Below are positions 11,321 to 24,076 of a stretch of 64,000 nucleotides of DNA, one piece after another. Each line of letters starts with the position of its first letter. The stretch's first letter is position 1. Source of the stretch: Gnetum montanum (taxonomy: Eukaryota > Streptophyta > Gnetopsida > Gnetales > Gnetaceae). The notes below the pieces were generated by a model that saw only the letters and a program-made list of their open reading frames with translations, was not told the origin of the DNA and searched no databases. The position numbers and the translations under genes are program-made. The stretch spans positions 1 to 64,000 of the forward strand of contig MNCI01000135.1 of assembly GCA_015680685.1 (NCBI GenBank), in the 5' to 3' direction.

Positions 11321-13005
11321 AAAGGAGAAACAAAATAAATTGCAACTTTCATTGAACCAATAATTTTTTCTAGCATGTAAAGTTGATAAAAACCAAAGTA
11401 GGCTTTAGCATATGTAAGAAAAAACTTGGTAAAGACAAAACACATATGCAAAAAACTTGGATAAACTGTGAATGCAAAGAACAAGGAAAGCACTATAAAC
11501 TACCATAGTAGAAATAATGGTTTTGGTTATAAAATTTCATGTGCAAAAAACAAGGGCTACTCTATGCACTACAACAAAAATTAAATTTTTGTAGGTATAT
11601 GGGTAAAAATGGCTATGATATGAAACATTAGGTTACAAGAAAACCTAAAATAAATTTTTAGTTGATCAAATATGCTCACACACCAAGGCAGAAATAGGCA
11701 AAGAATTTTTGCAAATAGGTTTAGGCTAAGAAGTTAGGCATAGGCCCTCCTTCAAGTGCCAAAAAAACTATAGCAGCTTATAAATTTAGTGCTAGAAAAC
11801 CAAAAATCTTAACACATAATAGTTTTAACTCTAAGATCCATAAGCCTCAAAAAGATCTGAAGCACCTTAAACAGTTTTGTTGATCACTTAAGGACATAAA
11901 AATCATTTACCAAGCATTTAAAATGAAATAGAGAGAAAATGTATAGGAATGAATCATAGCATAGAAAGAGGAACAAAGAGCGATGAGATATGACCAAACA
12001 AGAAAAACTACAAACTTAATCTTAAATGTTGTAAAATGTTGGAAATAAATAGGTTTAGAAAAGATCAATAGGTTTTAAAAGCCTGAGAATACAAAAATAT
12101 CCTTGAAATCTAGGGTAGATGACATGGTGTGTTCTGCACTTGATCTACACTAGTCTCCTGATTGATCTACATAATAAAAACTATTACCAGGTTTGCTACT
12201 CTCAGTAATCAATACTGAAAAATTGTTGTAAAAAATTGTAATAATTTCTACTCCATTGCCAAGAAATCTCTATTGTTTCCGAGCAATCTCTTTGCCAAAA
12301 TATGTCCCCAAAAGATCTAAAAACTGACCTTTGATCTAGCTTAAATAGGCCTCAAATTCACTATACTTGCATTCATTACATTTTCAGACACTTTCTAGAG
12401 CATTGCATCATGTTTTTGGGCCATTTCCATGGTCAAAAAGTGAAGCATATGAGTGACCATCACTATTAGCTTTTTCTGCCATGTTTTGGTAGCATATTTG
12501 GGCTATTTTCATGGCCCAAATTGTAGTGTATGGGCTAGTCGCATTTTTGAATTTTGTTGCTAAATTTGGCAACGTATTTGACATTTTGGCCCTCACATGC
12601 TAACATAGATAAAATTCACAGCATGTGGACTATAAATTTCATCTTTGCACATTAAAAGTGAACTAAAAATTTTCCAAAACAAGGTCATAGGATAGGAGTT
12701 TTCATGGGAACATAAGGCAATTGTTTCTACTCTTAAATTCCTACAAAATTACAATGCATATGTTGGCTACAAGGATTTTTTTTATTTTTATTTTTTGCCA
12801 CATGAATTTCAATCTTATCATACCCTAATTTATGACACTTGAAATAACTTACCTTTTGCCTTAATGAATGAAGGAAATAGAAAGTATAAAGTCATGCATG
12901 AGAAGTTTCCTAATTTCTTTGCAATTTGGAAACTACTTCATAGTTAATTATCCACTTCTTTTTTCTTAAATTGTAGTCATAACATTTTATCTACTAGGTT
13001 CAATT
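11321..13005. other. No gene recognised
   Basis: AT-rich sequence with no frame longer than about 60 codons. It may be the 5' untranslated region or LTR of the minus-strand gypsy element, but no LTR boundary could be identified. Confidence 0.3.
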
Positions 13006-13115
13006 GTTTACTTTTTCTTACTTTATGTTTCAAATGTTGATGCTTCTGCATACTTTAGTTGTTTACTTTTTCTTACTTTATGTTTCAAATGTTTACGCTT
13101 TTGCTTACTTTATGT
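13006..13115. repeat. Tandem duplication, 55-bp unit
   Basis: Two adjacent copies begin GTTTACTTTTTCTTACTTTA at 13,006 and 13,061. The first 30 bases are nearly identical and the rest diverged. Confidence 0.7.
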
Positions 13116-13271
13116 TTTAGTCATTTACATATGTTATCATCTTTCAAAAATTACAAAGAACAAAATAAAACATAAAATTTAAAACATAAGATAAAATAAA
13201 ATTTTCATTAATGGTAACTCATTGTAGCATAAAAAATTAAGCTTTTAAAATTAGGCCACATATGATCTATG

Positions 13272-13960
13272 CAACATGATCACCACCACCACCACCACCA
13301 TGACCTCCATTGTTACTATTGCCACCACTACCATTGCAACTGACCTACAAAATAAAACATGTAATTATTAGATCTAACAATTAATAGAATCAAGAATAAA
13401 ATATATATATTCGGGTTAGACAAAGAACTAGAAAATATATCTTCAAGCCTAAACTATGGAAGACCTTCTTCCAAGTGATATATTATTTTCTCTTTGAACG
13501 TGTTAGCCCAATTGATCTCTCCCAAGTTTATCCCTTCAAAAATATTTTCTTGTTCTATGTTTGTTCATTTTGTGGTCTTATCTACTCAGGTTTCCATGGA
13601 CATTTGGATTGATACCACTATAATCCAATTTTTTGGAGACGTAGTAACTTCAACAGATTAACTAAATAGTTGGAACACTTCACTAGCCCCTACCCCTTGG
13701 ACAAACATCTCTAGTTACATCTTGCAATGGCTTAGCTTTCCAAGATTTCTTGTAATTTTCTTTTTATAGGTCTTCTAAGTCTTATATAACTTTTCATGGG
13801 CCTTTTGAGTCTTTCCCCAATTCCTTATTAATGCACAGTAGTCACACCATTCTGGTGACTTCCAAGGCATTGATTCCATCTTGAGATCCTTCTCAAGACT
13901 CCCTTATGCCATGGAGACTCTTCCTCGTATCATTGACTAGTATCAAATCTATTCAATCTT
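13272..13960 (-). pseudogene. Decayed ORF upstream of minus-strand gag, Gly-rich end
   Basis: Read on the minus strand, about 13,950-13,440 gives a nearly continuous frame with few stops (fragments such as MPWKSPEWCDYCALIRNWGK, then EGINLGEINWANTFKEKII). At 13,340-13,272 a short open piece ends in NNGGHGGGGGGDHVA and a stop; it is preceded by TTTTGTAG, which looks like a splice acceptor. The (CAC)n microsatellite at 13,280-13,299 encodes the Gly run. No family is recognised. Its place, 5' of gag-pro on the same strand, is where Tat/Ogre-type gypsy elements can carry an extra ORF1; that link is inference. Confidence 0.35.
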
Positions 13961-15560
13961 CTTAGTTTATAATTCACCCATGTTAGCAACTTGCACTTCT
14001 ATAAATTCTATATAGTTCCTTAGGCTTCACTCTTTTTACACTAACATAAATCGTTAGCATAAAAAAGTGATAAATGACCAAAATAATAAGTTTTAGTATA
14101 AACTACCATAGTTTAGGTTAAAACATAAGACTAGTTTATTTTAGAGTGAGTTTCAACAACAACATAAAATTAGGTAATAGCATGAAATAGAAGTTACACT
14201 AACTTTACGCTTACCATCATATTTTTTAACTAAGTCTTAATATAAAACTATGCATCAACATTAAAAAACTAAAGTATCATGAAAGTAAAACAAACTAGGA
14301 TCCATAAAAACATTTTAGCAAAAATTTAGCATGAAAACTAAAATATGCTAAGTTAAACCAAGTGTAGCATGAAATGAATTAATAACAAAGAAAAATGATT
14401 TTACGCTATGCTAAGCCCAAAACAAAGAATACAATGTTCACAAATACTTTGTAAAACAATTATCCTATACTAGGGTCACACAATGATGTGAAACAAAAAT
14501 TATCCATAAGAAAAAGACAAAAAGTAAGAAATGTAGAAAGAAAATCCAAAAATAAAATCACACGAACAATAGAAACTTAGATGATGATGCATTCTCTAGA
14601 GCATTGGCCCCAAGGTTTGCAACATCCCCTAGACCATGGTCTCTATACCACTTGCCTCTTCCATTGATTTGCTAGGTCCTACCTTTTTTCTTTCACTTCG
14701 CTAACACATCGCTTTCTTCACCCTCAATATTGTGCTTTTGTTGCTAAAAATTAAAAAGTAAAGGTTGCTGACTTCTCTTTTTCCTTTTAACCCTGCTTTT
14801 TCAATTTCATGCCCCATAAAATTCTTATGTTGCTTTTATGCTGAATGGCTTTAAAATCTTTCACATAGCATAAAATAGCCTTTGTGCTACTTTTATGCCA
14901 AGTAGTGTAAAAATCCTTTATATCCCCATGATGCTACCTAGTGTGAACCATCCTTCATGCTCAATTTACACTACATGATGTAAAATGTATTTATGCTTAC
15001 TAGCATAAAACCCATGGAATAGCACAAAACCTTTTAATATGCTATAGTGACACAAAACATCACACTTTGCTTAGCTTACATAACCTACATTGTCCATGTT
15101 GTTTCCTAAAAAAATTATTCTATGCCATGATCACTAGTGATGATATATCCTTTTTCTTTAAGTATGCATCTTGATGTATAACCTATCCTAATATTAGGAC
15201 CATATTAAATAATGCAATTGATGAAAATATAATTATTTTTTTTACCTAATGTATTTGTTGACATGTGGTGTTAAAATGATGGAATAAATGTTATGTAATC
15301 TTTGTTTTCATTCTATGATGTGTAGGGTTAATAGATGAATATGTGGCAATAATTGAGTAACTCATTACATCTTTCTAGACAAATTGGCAATTTCATTTAA
15401 TAAATAAATCAAACCTATTTAGATATCAAACCTATTATCCTCTAAGAGTATATCACAACCATTGATAAATCTACTTAATGACCTAAACATTTAATAAAAC
15501 ACTAAACTTAGAAGCTAATGACATAATTGAAGACATCCTTAAAGAGGCCCTAGTCACTAT
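13961..15560. other. No gene recognised
   Basis: Short interrupted frames only; nothing assignable. Repeated GCATAAAA-like words occur between 14,050 and 15,060. Confidence 0.3.
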
Positions 15561-15589
15561 GAGAAAAGGCAAAAAGGAAACCTTGAAAT

Positions 15590-16510
15590 TAAATTCCACA
15601 TTAAAACTAAAGTGCATGCAAAGCATCATTGAAACATTATAAACAAATATTGAAAATTTTGTGTGGTCTTACAATGACATGCCAAGATTAGACCCAAGAA
15701 TGATTCAACATAACATAGTACTAAATCCAAGATTAAGCTAGTTAAGCAAAAGGTTTGTAAGATTAGCCCCAACCTAGCTTGGGCTATTTATGATGAAATT
15801 AAAAGCTATATCAAACTAGTTTCATTAGAGAAGTGGATTATGAAAATTGGATGTCTAACATGGTTATAGTACCTAAGAAGACTAGGATTATTCATATATG
15901 CATAGATTTCTGCGACCTCAACAAAGCAATAATTAAAAATGATTTCATGTTATCAAGTATCAATCAACTTTTTGACATAATAAGGGACTATGCATTACTC
16001 TTCTTCATGGATAGTTTTTCAAAGTATAATCAAATTAAGATTAATCTATAACATTAGTTATATATAACTTTCATGACACCTTGGGGAACTTTTTGTTATT
16101 CTATGATACCTTTTGGGTTAAAGAATGATGGGGTCATGTTTCAACAAGCGATGATGTATATTTTTAATGATCTCATGCTTAGTCTAACAAATTATTATGT
16201 AGATGATATAACAGTAAAATAAAAAGTAGATAACAACCATTATTAGGATCTACATATTGTTCTTCAACATTGCCTCAAGTATGAACTTTGGTTAAATCTA
16301 AAGAAATGTATTTTCAATGTTGAAACTAGAAATATGCTTGGCTTTGTAGCCTCAAAAGCATAAATACATGTCAATCCAAAGAAGTTCAAAGCCATAATAA
16401 ACATGCTAGTACCTACAAATCTTAAAGAATTGTTAGGATTACAATGAAGCTTGTAATTCATTCGTAGATTCATTTCAAAGTTAAGTGATAAACTTTACCC
16501 TATGCAACAC
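15590..16510 (+). pseudogene. Tat-like Ty3/gypsy reverse transcriptase, 5' part of a split pol
   Basis: Plus-strand frames read the start of a gypsy RT: FVWSYNDMPRLDP (about 15,660), VIVPKKTRIIHICIDFCDLN (about 15,864-15,925), FMDSFSKYNQIKI (15,999-16,045), WGTFCYSMIPFGLKN and the catalytic box as YYVDD (about 16,192-16,206). They continue through LNLKKC to RFISKLSDKLYPMQ. Scattered stops are present. The frame ends abruptly at 16,510, where an Athila-like LTR begins, and resumes at 40,805 after a 24.3-kb insertion. With one TSD copy removed, the reading frame is continuous across the junction. Confidence 0.85.
16506..16510. repeat. Target-site duplication AACAC, left copy
   Basis: AACAC precedes the LTR start at 16,511 and recurs after the far LTR at 40,805-40,809. 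Confidence 0.8.
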
Positions 16511-17369
16511 TGATGAAGATTTAATATGTTGATTGTGTTCATGTTTGCTCATTGACACATCCTAGGATGCATAGGACAATATGTGTCAATGCTAATCCTC
16601 TTGAAGCCTATATAAGTACACACACCAGCCCCATTTATGGTACCTTTGGTCAGTCTAGTAGCTAAACTCTTGCAATTTTCTTTTGTAGGACTTAGAAAAA
16701 TTTCCCTCTAAGTACCTACAATGTGAATTGAATTAATTGTACAAAATTTTATTTTAGTACAATATGTACTTTGACACAATTGCATGAATATAAATAAAAT
16801 CAAGATTTTTCCTCTCCATTACAACACTTGGATTAGCTTAAGTTTATTTTTAAGCATTTTACTTTACATGAAATTTACTTTCTTGTACTTAAGGGTTTAA
16901 TATTTTATTTCATAAGTAATGTAAGTATGACCACTTTGAGCATAATATATTAAGACTTGATAATCCCAATAATAAATACTCTGTATGCCCAGTAGTGAAT
17001 ACTTGGTATCCTAGTAGTGTTGGTATATGTTCAGGATGTGTATGGAAAGTTAGAATGGATACTTCATGTTTAGGAAATTTTAGTTATTAATTAGTAGATT
17101 TATATATTTCAACCACTTATTTCCTTAATACATTTCAAGATAAAAATAATAAAAATTATAAATACAAACATTTTACACCTCATTAACACTTAGTCATACA
17201 AACAAATTTAACACAAGTGATGACTAGAAAAACAACAACTAGTAACATCACAATTTACTAAATAGGACATAGGATGCTTAGATAGAAGGCATCCATGAAA
17301 TCAAAATATATCATTCATACATTCTTGTGATTCATATGGCTGGATATATAGAATACTTGCTACTCATCA
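16511..17369 (+). repeat. 5' LTR of the Athila-like element (LTR-B)
   Basis: 859 bp, TGATGA to TCATCA. It aligns along its length with 39,931-40,804; shared blocks include the CCTATATAAG TATA box, GTCTAGTAG, the TTAATATTTTATTTCATAAG block and AAGTAGAAGGCATCCATGAA-like sequence near the end. Confidence 0.85.
16609..16616 (+). promoter_or_regulatory. TATA box of 5' LTR-B
   Basis: TATATAAG, conserved at 40,057-40,064 in the partner LTR. Confidence 0.55.
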
Positions 17370-17388
17370 TTGTCATCATTGTTTGTGA
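17370..17388 (+). other. Degenerate primer-binding site, tRNA-Asp-like
   Basis: TTGTCATCATTGTTTGTGA begins immediately after the LTR. Against the Athila-type site (TGGCGCCGTTGCCGGGGA, complementary to tRNA-Asp) 11 of 18 positions agree and most differences are C-to-T or G-to-A, as expected from methylation decay. Confidence 0.4.
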
Positions 17389-18470
17389 CTATTATTTTTA
17401 GCTATGTGCACTATGTTTTAGATAGTAAAATCATATAAGGTTATTATAAAAATATAATAAATCATCCTAAAGAAATAGTAATATTTTATAATTTTATTAG
17501 AAGCATACTATGAAAGAGCAAACTAAAAACATCTTCATCTTGTAGGACTAATTCAGCACCTATTGATGATCTTAACAAGCAACATGATAGAACTAGAAGA
17601 AATGCTAATGAGATACCTAAACAACTAAAGGTTATTTATGCCCATAATTGATCCCTATTATCTAGATTTCACTTTCATTTTTCATTAGGATGAATAGTTG
17701 CACTAGAGATACTTGGATGGTAACATTATTTTACCTCCCAATCATTTGATTCCCTCACTATTCATGCTAACTCTAATAAAGCTAGGACTTGAACCAATAG
17801 CCTCATAATACTAAGTGAAGGAACACATTTCTAGGTGTTATTAGCTAAGAGAATTCCAACTTAGAAAAGATAAATTCATGGAGGCCAACAATGAAGCTTC
17901 CAAGGACATGAAGATCCTAATCTAATTAACCTCACAATCAAAAGAGAGGACATCGAGCTTCCATTAGGATGATCCCAATGGCAAGGTCATCCTCCCTTCT
18001 CTAAGGATAACACAACTCATTAATGGTTACATTCAACGTTGGAAAGTAATTAAGGTAAGAGGAGAACTAATCCTAGAACCAAGGAAACCTTAACGCTAGG
18101 ATCCCCCTACTGTTCATCAAAAGAATAATCAAGAGACCAAAGGAGAGTAAGCCAAAACAACTCTTCTAGTCCTCCATCCTCATCATCATCCTTATCATCA
18201 AGCTACGACAAAGGAAAATGTGATCAAGACTGAAGGAAAAATAATCAAGGCCAACTTGAAGATGATAAAAGACCTCATCACAAAAAATGAAGGAAAGATC
18301 ATAGATAATAGCAAGAACAAAAGGATCATTAGAAAAGAAGGCATAGCAGACCACATCATAGGAGACATGGCCATGATAGGGATCATCATGAATATGATAA
18401 CTATGATGAGCCACTAGTTTCTACGAGAAGCATGATAAACATATTTGAGGTAGTTTTATATTTCCACCAA
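17389..18470 (+). other. 5' untranslated/gag N-terminal region, unreadable
   Basis: No clear frame. It lies between the primer site and recognisable gag. The part 18,100-18,420 is rich in ATCATC/GATGAT words, which opens short frames on both strands; these are not considered genes. Confidence 0.3.
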
Positions 18471-18479
18471 GCATCAAAG

Positions 18480-19130
18480 TGATAGCCAAATCAAATGGCT
18501 TGATATGAATAACATTCCTAAGTTTGAAGAAGATTGTACTGTTGATCTGCAACATTATTTGTAAGCCTTTCATGATGCCTATGCCTTGGAAACATAGAGA
18601 ATGAGTGGCAGAAGCTCAAACTATTCCCTAAAACACTCATCAAAAAAGCTAAAAGTTGGTATCAATCTTTGGAGTTGGAATCTATCCATAGATGGAGTAT
18701 AATGTTGGAGTTGTTCAACAATAACTATCAAATGTAATCCAAGGTATTCAACTTGAGGAAACAAATTCAAGGGTGGAAGCAAGGTAATCACAAATCCCTT
18801 GATGTAGCCTTAGAAAGGTATTACTCTCTTCTACATCAATACCTAGGTCATGGTTTTTCTCAAAGGAACCAAATTTTCCACATGATAGATGGGCTCAAAA
18901 ATAAAACCAAAGAGACTCTTTAGATGTATTCCCAAGGAATATTGCCAAAAATGAGAGTCCATTAGATCCAAAGGCTTATTAATCAAGTGGCCAAAGATGA
19001 AGGAGAATTGAAAAAATGAGAAGTTACAAAGGAGTATAATAGGGATCCCTACATTCATAAAGAGAGGTACACCACTACAATCTTGAGAATGAAGCACCAC
19101 TGGAGGAGGTGGTATAAAGAAAAGCCTTCA
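18480..19130 (+). pseudogene. Athila-like gag fragment
   Basis: Plus-strand frames give a gypsy gag capsid. The blocks are IPKFEEDCTVDLQHYL (about 18,510-18,560), AFHDAYALET, then WQKLKLFPKTLIKKAKSWYQ and SLELESIHRWSIMLELFNNN (about 18,610-18,730), LRKQIQGWKQGNHKSLD, YYSLLHQYLGHGFSQ and IFHMIDGLKNKTKETL (about 18,870-18,920). This order (LFP…A.SWY…SI..W..L...F…LR..I) is the typical Ty3/gypsy capsid core. Scattered in-frame stops and small shifts make it non-functional. Confidence 0.75.
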
Positions 19131-20090
19131 TGATTAAAAAAAATTCACATATATATTGGCTAAAATGGATAAAATATAGAACTTGTTAGATGAGAAGTTC
19201 CAAACCACTTTAAAAATTATGGAGGATAAAACAATGTAGGGAAACATAGACAAAGATAGAAGAAGAAGAAGAAGGAATGCAAGAAAGGACTACCATCAAC
19301 ATAAAGATAAGGCTACACTAGTTGATGAGGTTATAGATTCTAAAATAGAAGATTACAAGAGTAATATCTACCAATATGAATATCCCAATGGATGTTGCCT
19401 AATATTGTCACACCTACAAGAATTTGGGGTTTATGCCTTGAATCCAAAATTTGCAAGAAGGTAACCATCCATGAGATTGCCTTATCTAGAAGGAAATTAT
19501 CAGAAAAAATATTATCAAAGTGGAGTGTCACCTCAAACTTAAGATCATGATCATCAATGACAAAACCTAGAATCATGGGGGATGCCACCACCAAGGAAGC
19601 AGTATCCTTACCACCAATTAGACCTATATAGAAATCATGTCTAACAACCTATGTCTCCTAGTGGCTCTACAAGCCACACCTCTTCTTCCCATCACTATTA
19701 CCTCCCTAAATATCATAGACCTACCACTCCATGAGCTAATTCTCCTTCCACTTACAGTTCTCATCATCCACCACAACACTCTACATCTTACACCTCTACT
19801 TCTTTACCACTAGCACCACCTATGTAAGGTGAGATACCACTATAGCCTCAATAATGTAGTGCCACATGGACCATGAACCTATAGCTAGATGACAATTTGA
19901 GTAGTTTTGAGCATAATCCTCAAGAAAGGGCTTTCTTTAGATCCAAAAATCCACATAAATCCCCATAGGAATCTATGGCTTCTAACCCTTCTCAAACTAC
20001 TCCAAAGGTAATAACCAAGCTACCTTCAAACCAAAGATCATAAAATGTACACATTGTCATGTTAACACATGCATTCATAGATTGTATAAA
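19131..20090 (+). other. gag C-terminal/linker region, no clear frame
   Basis: Ser/Pro/Thr-rich translations around 19,640-19,860 suggest a gag linker; no zinc knuckle was recognised. Confidence 0.3.
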
Positions 20091-20099
20091 GTCAAGATG

Positions 20100-20340
20100 C
20101 ATTCTCTTGAAAAGATCCAATCCTAGAAGTCCTCTAATTTATTTTCTAATCACAAAAAATGATTAATGAAAAGCTCTACTAGACTCTAGTTGTGGTATAA
20201 ACTTAATTTCCCAAGAAATCTACAAAACGTTCAATGTATCCCCACTTAAAAATGTAACAGTAGGTTAGAGATTGCTAATCAATCCACCACTATTCCCTTG
20301 GAACTAGTGAAGGATATTATGACCATTGTATATGGATAAT
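20100..20340 (+). pseudogene. Athila-like retropepsin
   Basis: The reading ALLDSSCGINLISQEIYKTF (about 20,170-20,230) corresponds to the protease active-site segment, with the usual D-S/T-G triad read here as DSS. It is followed by LKNVTV. It lies between gag and RT as expected. The open stretch is short and ends in stops. Confidence 0.6.
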
Positions 20341-20869
20341 CATATCTAGAGAACTTCCTAGTTATCCATGTAGATGACTATAAATGAGGCTTCACAATTA
20401 TCATGAAAAGCACTTGGCTAAGTATAATTTATACCAAGCTATGGATCAAATACCTATTCTTGGAAATATCTACGAAAAATGAGTTTAGAAAGATTGAGAA
20501 GAAGAGGGCTCTATGCATCATGAACAATTAGCACATCCATTATAGCATGTAAGAGGTATGTAGAAACAACAAATGTCCAAAGATGCCTATGTGTAGCAAC
20601 CAAAAAATAAGAAGATACCCAATTGCTGATAATAGATGATAGCCCTAGTTCCACAATGTGTATGGAACCAACTAAAATCCTTACATGTGCTTACATTTAC
20701 GAGATGAATGAAATGGAGCAAATCCAAAATTAACACTTTGAAGTAGAGTATAACAAAGAAGTAGAAATGGATTGGAGAGAGTTGGAAAACCATAATATTT
20801 CTAAATAATAATCCTTAGAATTTAAATCCTTACCAGCATCCCTAGAATATGTATTTTTTTATAATGAAA

Positions 20870-22310
20870 AATTAGTAATCATTAATGTACATCTCACTAA
20901 GGAACCAAAGTAGAAGCTAATAAACATTATCAACAAATGGCCAATAGTCTTTGCTTAATCATATGATGAACTAATAGAAATAGATCCATGCATATGCTAG
21001 CATTAGATCTATATAGACTCTACTATTAAATCCAAAAGGTAATCACAAAGGAGGTTGAATTCAAAATTAAAATAATTTTTTAAATATGAAATTCAAAAGC
21101 TTCTCAAGTTAGGATTCATCTATCTCGTGGTAGATACAAAGTGGGTGAGCCCATTTGTTATTATACCAAGGGGGATAATGGACAGTCTATATAGACTTCA
21201 AGCTACTGCACATGGCTATATTTAAAGATCATTTTGCATTGACATTTGTGAAGTAAGTTTTTGATATAATTGTAGGTCATAACTATTATAGTTTTCTATA
21301 TGGGTATAATAGGTACAATCAAATACAAATTGCTTCAAAATATCAAGCCAAGATAACTTTTACAAGTTACTAGGGAACTTTTGCATACAAAATGATGTCC
21401 TTTGATCTATGTAAAATTCCTTAAACCTTTGAACACCTGGTTCTAAGGATCTATCAATAGAAAATTAGTAGTGATTTGAAAGTCTTCATGGATGAATTCT
21501 GCACCTATGAAACTAATTTTGAACAAGCACTAGATCATCTTGAATAGGTACTAGAATAGTGTGTAAAGACAAACCTATGACTAAAATGCAAGAAAAGCCA
21601 CTTGATGGTCCAAGGCATTGTCTTAGGGCATAGAATTTTAGGGAAAGAAATTGAGGTGGGTCATAAAAAGATAATGTTTATTCAAGAAATAACCGGATAA
21701 TCCCAAATCACTAAATATGTAAGGGCATTCCTTGGTCATACTAGTTACTACATGCATTTCATTAAAGACTTTATAAAATAGCCAAACTACTAGTTAAGAT
21801 TACCAGGAAGGATGCAACCTTTGAATAAACCATGAAATGTGAATAACCATTCTAATACTTGAATTAGAATCTCATAGAAAAACCAATTCTACATGCCCTT
21901 GATTGATCCAAACCTTTTTACATCATGACACACACATCCAACTATGAATTGTAGGTGATGCTAACATAAATGGATGATCAAAAACATCAATATTATATCC
22001 ATTGTGCAAGCAAGAGCATTGTGGATGCATAACTCAATTACACCAATATAGAAAAGAAACTCATGCCAATGGTGTGTGCTCTAGAAAAATTTAGGCACTA
22101 TGTGCTTGGATATCCAATTTTTATGGACACCGATCATAATGCAATTAACAACCTAATGAACAAGATAGTTGTGGACCCTTGTGTTTAACAATGATTGGTG
22201 ATCTCAAAGGAGTTTGATCTAACAATAATGGATAAAAAGGGAACCAAAAATTTAGTTGTAGATCATTTGTCTTCATTAATATGGGATAGCAATGATAATA
22301 AATAGCTCTT
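20870..22310 (+). pseudogene. Athila-like reverse transcriptase and RNase H
   Basis: RT/RNase H copy retrotransposon RNA into DNA. RT blocks are RRLNSKLK and IQKLLKLGFIYLV, then DTKWVSPFVIIP (about 21,050-21,165). After these come DHFALTFV, the first catalytic strand read as SFLYGYNRYNQIQIA (Asp replaced by Tyr), TFAYKMMSFDLC, and the catalytic box as VFMDEFC (second Asp replaced by Glu, about 21,484-21,505). KKSHLMVQGIVLGHRILGKE and FLGHTSYYMHFIKDF follow. RNase H blocks are PILHALD.SKPFYIMT, YTNIEKKLMPMVCALEKFRH, TDHNAINNLMNK and KGTKNLVVDHLSSL (about 22,235-22,280). The GIVLGH and DKKGT-NVVADHLS wording is Athila-like. Two catalytic substitutions plus stops mean the copy is dead. Confidence 0.85.
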
Positions 22311-22379
22311 ATCCAATCAATTTTGAGATGAACTTTTCTTTGCTAAAAGGCAATTGAAGCTCATGAACTAAGGGTCATA

Positions 22380-22615
22380 AGCTGGTATGACGAATTCCTC
22401 TCATATATACTCACACAAGAGACTCCTATTATATGAGACCATAGGAATAAATAGAAATTTCTCCACCAAGTCAAACACTACATAGAGAAAGAGGGCAACC
22501 TCTACAACATTTGTGCTAATGGCCTAGTACAATGGTATGTACCTAATGCAAATCAACTAAAAGTCCTCCAAATAGTCAAGAGGGCCCTTGTAGGGGTCAC
22601 TATGTAGGAAAAAAG
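22380..22615 (+). pseudogene. Athila-like integrase N-terminal part, upstream of the insertion
   Basis: Reads KFLHQVKHYIEKEGNLY, NICANGLVQWYVPNANQLK and a GHYVGKK block (ending 22,615), the start of the HHCC zinc-binding domain. It is interrupted exactly at 22,615 and resumes at 25,488 in frame. Confidence 0.75.
22611..22615. repeat. Target-site duplication AAAAG, left copy
   Basis: AAAAG here and at 25,483-25,487 bracket the inserted DNA. Confidence 0.65.
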
Positions 22616-24027
22616 TATTGTCACATTGAACCATTTGATGGAGCAAGCTTTATAAAATAATGCCAAGACCTTATCAAGGTGAAAGTCAAATTGTCCAATC
22701 TAACTTTTTATTGGTAATAGTGGAAAGTATGATTATAATATCAATGATTGTTGAATGAAAATGAATGATATAATAATATTAAACAATAATCTAAATGGCA
22801 TCATTTCCATGAAGATTTTTTGCCCAACACAACTGCAGAAATTATGTTTTTGTAATAATTAATTACATTGGGAAATTCTAGAAGGATGATTCACCTTGAA
22901 AATTGGAAAATTTGCCAAAGCTTATTTCATAGTACATTGCAGCAAATCATATTAGTGACTACATTCTAGGGCAATTTAGCAATTTGAAGCACATGTATTT
23001 ACTAACCTTGTATTCAATGGCAACAAAAAAAATCAATCATGAATTATCCATTGCAATTGTGAAATTTTTCACAACAACAAAGGGTTGAAAATTGGAAAAA
23101 TCAAATTCATGAAAATAGAGTAGAGATTTTACTTTGGGTACCAATCATCCATGGATTTGCATAAGCAAAGCCAAAAAGGAGAAGCATAGGCACATCTGAA
23201 CTGAGAACTTTACAGTAGTTGTATGAAGCTTTCAAGATGTAGACAAGAAGTAGCCATAACTAGGGCCTCAAATCTTGCAACGACTTATTCCCATCTAGTA
23301 GGATCCTAGTTTCTAACTGACCTATAAAACCCTTAGTTTCAACTGAATCTACCTCAACATTGGGTCCATGGTGGGCTTAAGTAGCTTATTCATGTCTCCA
23401 CCTACATATTTGATGGGTGCCATTAGCAATGGATTTTGAGTTTTCAAGGATGAGTTGCCATTTCCACCTCAATTCATGAAGATTTTAGCAACAAATAAGG
23501 TAGCAACTACACAGCATTGTAGGGAACAACACAAAAATGACAAACCCTCATCTCTCACTAGTCAACCCAAGATACAGTAATTGATGAAAATGTTTGCACT
23601 AACAAATGCTATAATCAACATTAGATAGAAGGGCACCAGCTGTTCCTACACATTACTTTGCCCTTCGATCATGGCACCTAATATGATGGAAGAAACATCG
23701 ATGAAAATTGGCAGTAAGACCTTGTAGAGGCTACAACAAGATTGGAACATGTAACCCTATAACCACACCTCATCCACAACTCACCATGGTAATTACTGAC
23801 CCCAAAGCCTTTGCCTTTGCATTAACAATGCCATCATAACTCTTCCTCAATCAAAATGGCACCCATGGTGACAAAGAGGTGCAATGTGGTGCATGATGAA
23901 CCCTCATTCCTACAACATGTGATAAACAATAAAGCCTTCCTCCTGCATTTTCACAACAAACTAGAGATAATCACATTTCATCTTAATATTTAACTTTTAT
24001 CAAATGATGCTTTGGTTGGAGCATAAT

Positions 24028-24060
24028 AAAAAAAAAGAGAAAAAAAAAGAAGAAAAAAAA
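24028..24060 (+). other. Long polypurine run upstream of LTR-A copy 2
   Basis: Thirty-three bases of A with scattered G, followed by ATT repeats and then LTR-A. It is a possible plus-strand primer tract. Confidence 0.35.
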
Positions 24061-24076
24061 TACATATTATTATTAT

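Noticed and set aside
18166-18417. His/Asp-rich and Met/Ile-rich frames on both strands
   Set aside because: Produced by ATCATC/GATGAT simple sequence within the gag region.
22616-22720. Continuation of the integrase zinc-binding domain
   Set aside because: No HHCC spacing fits; the true continuation is at 25,488 in the same frame after the AAAAG repeat.
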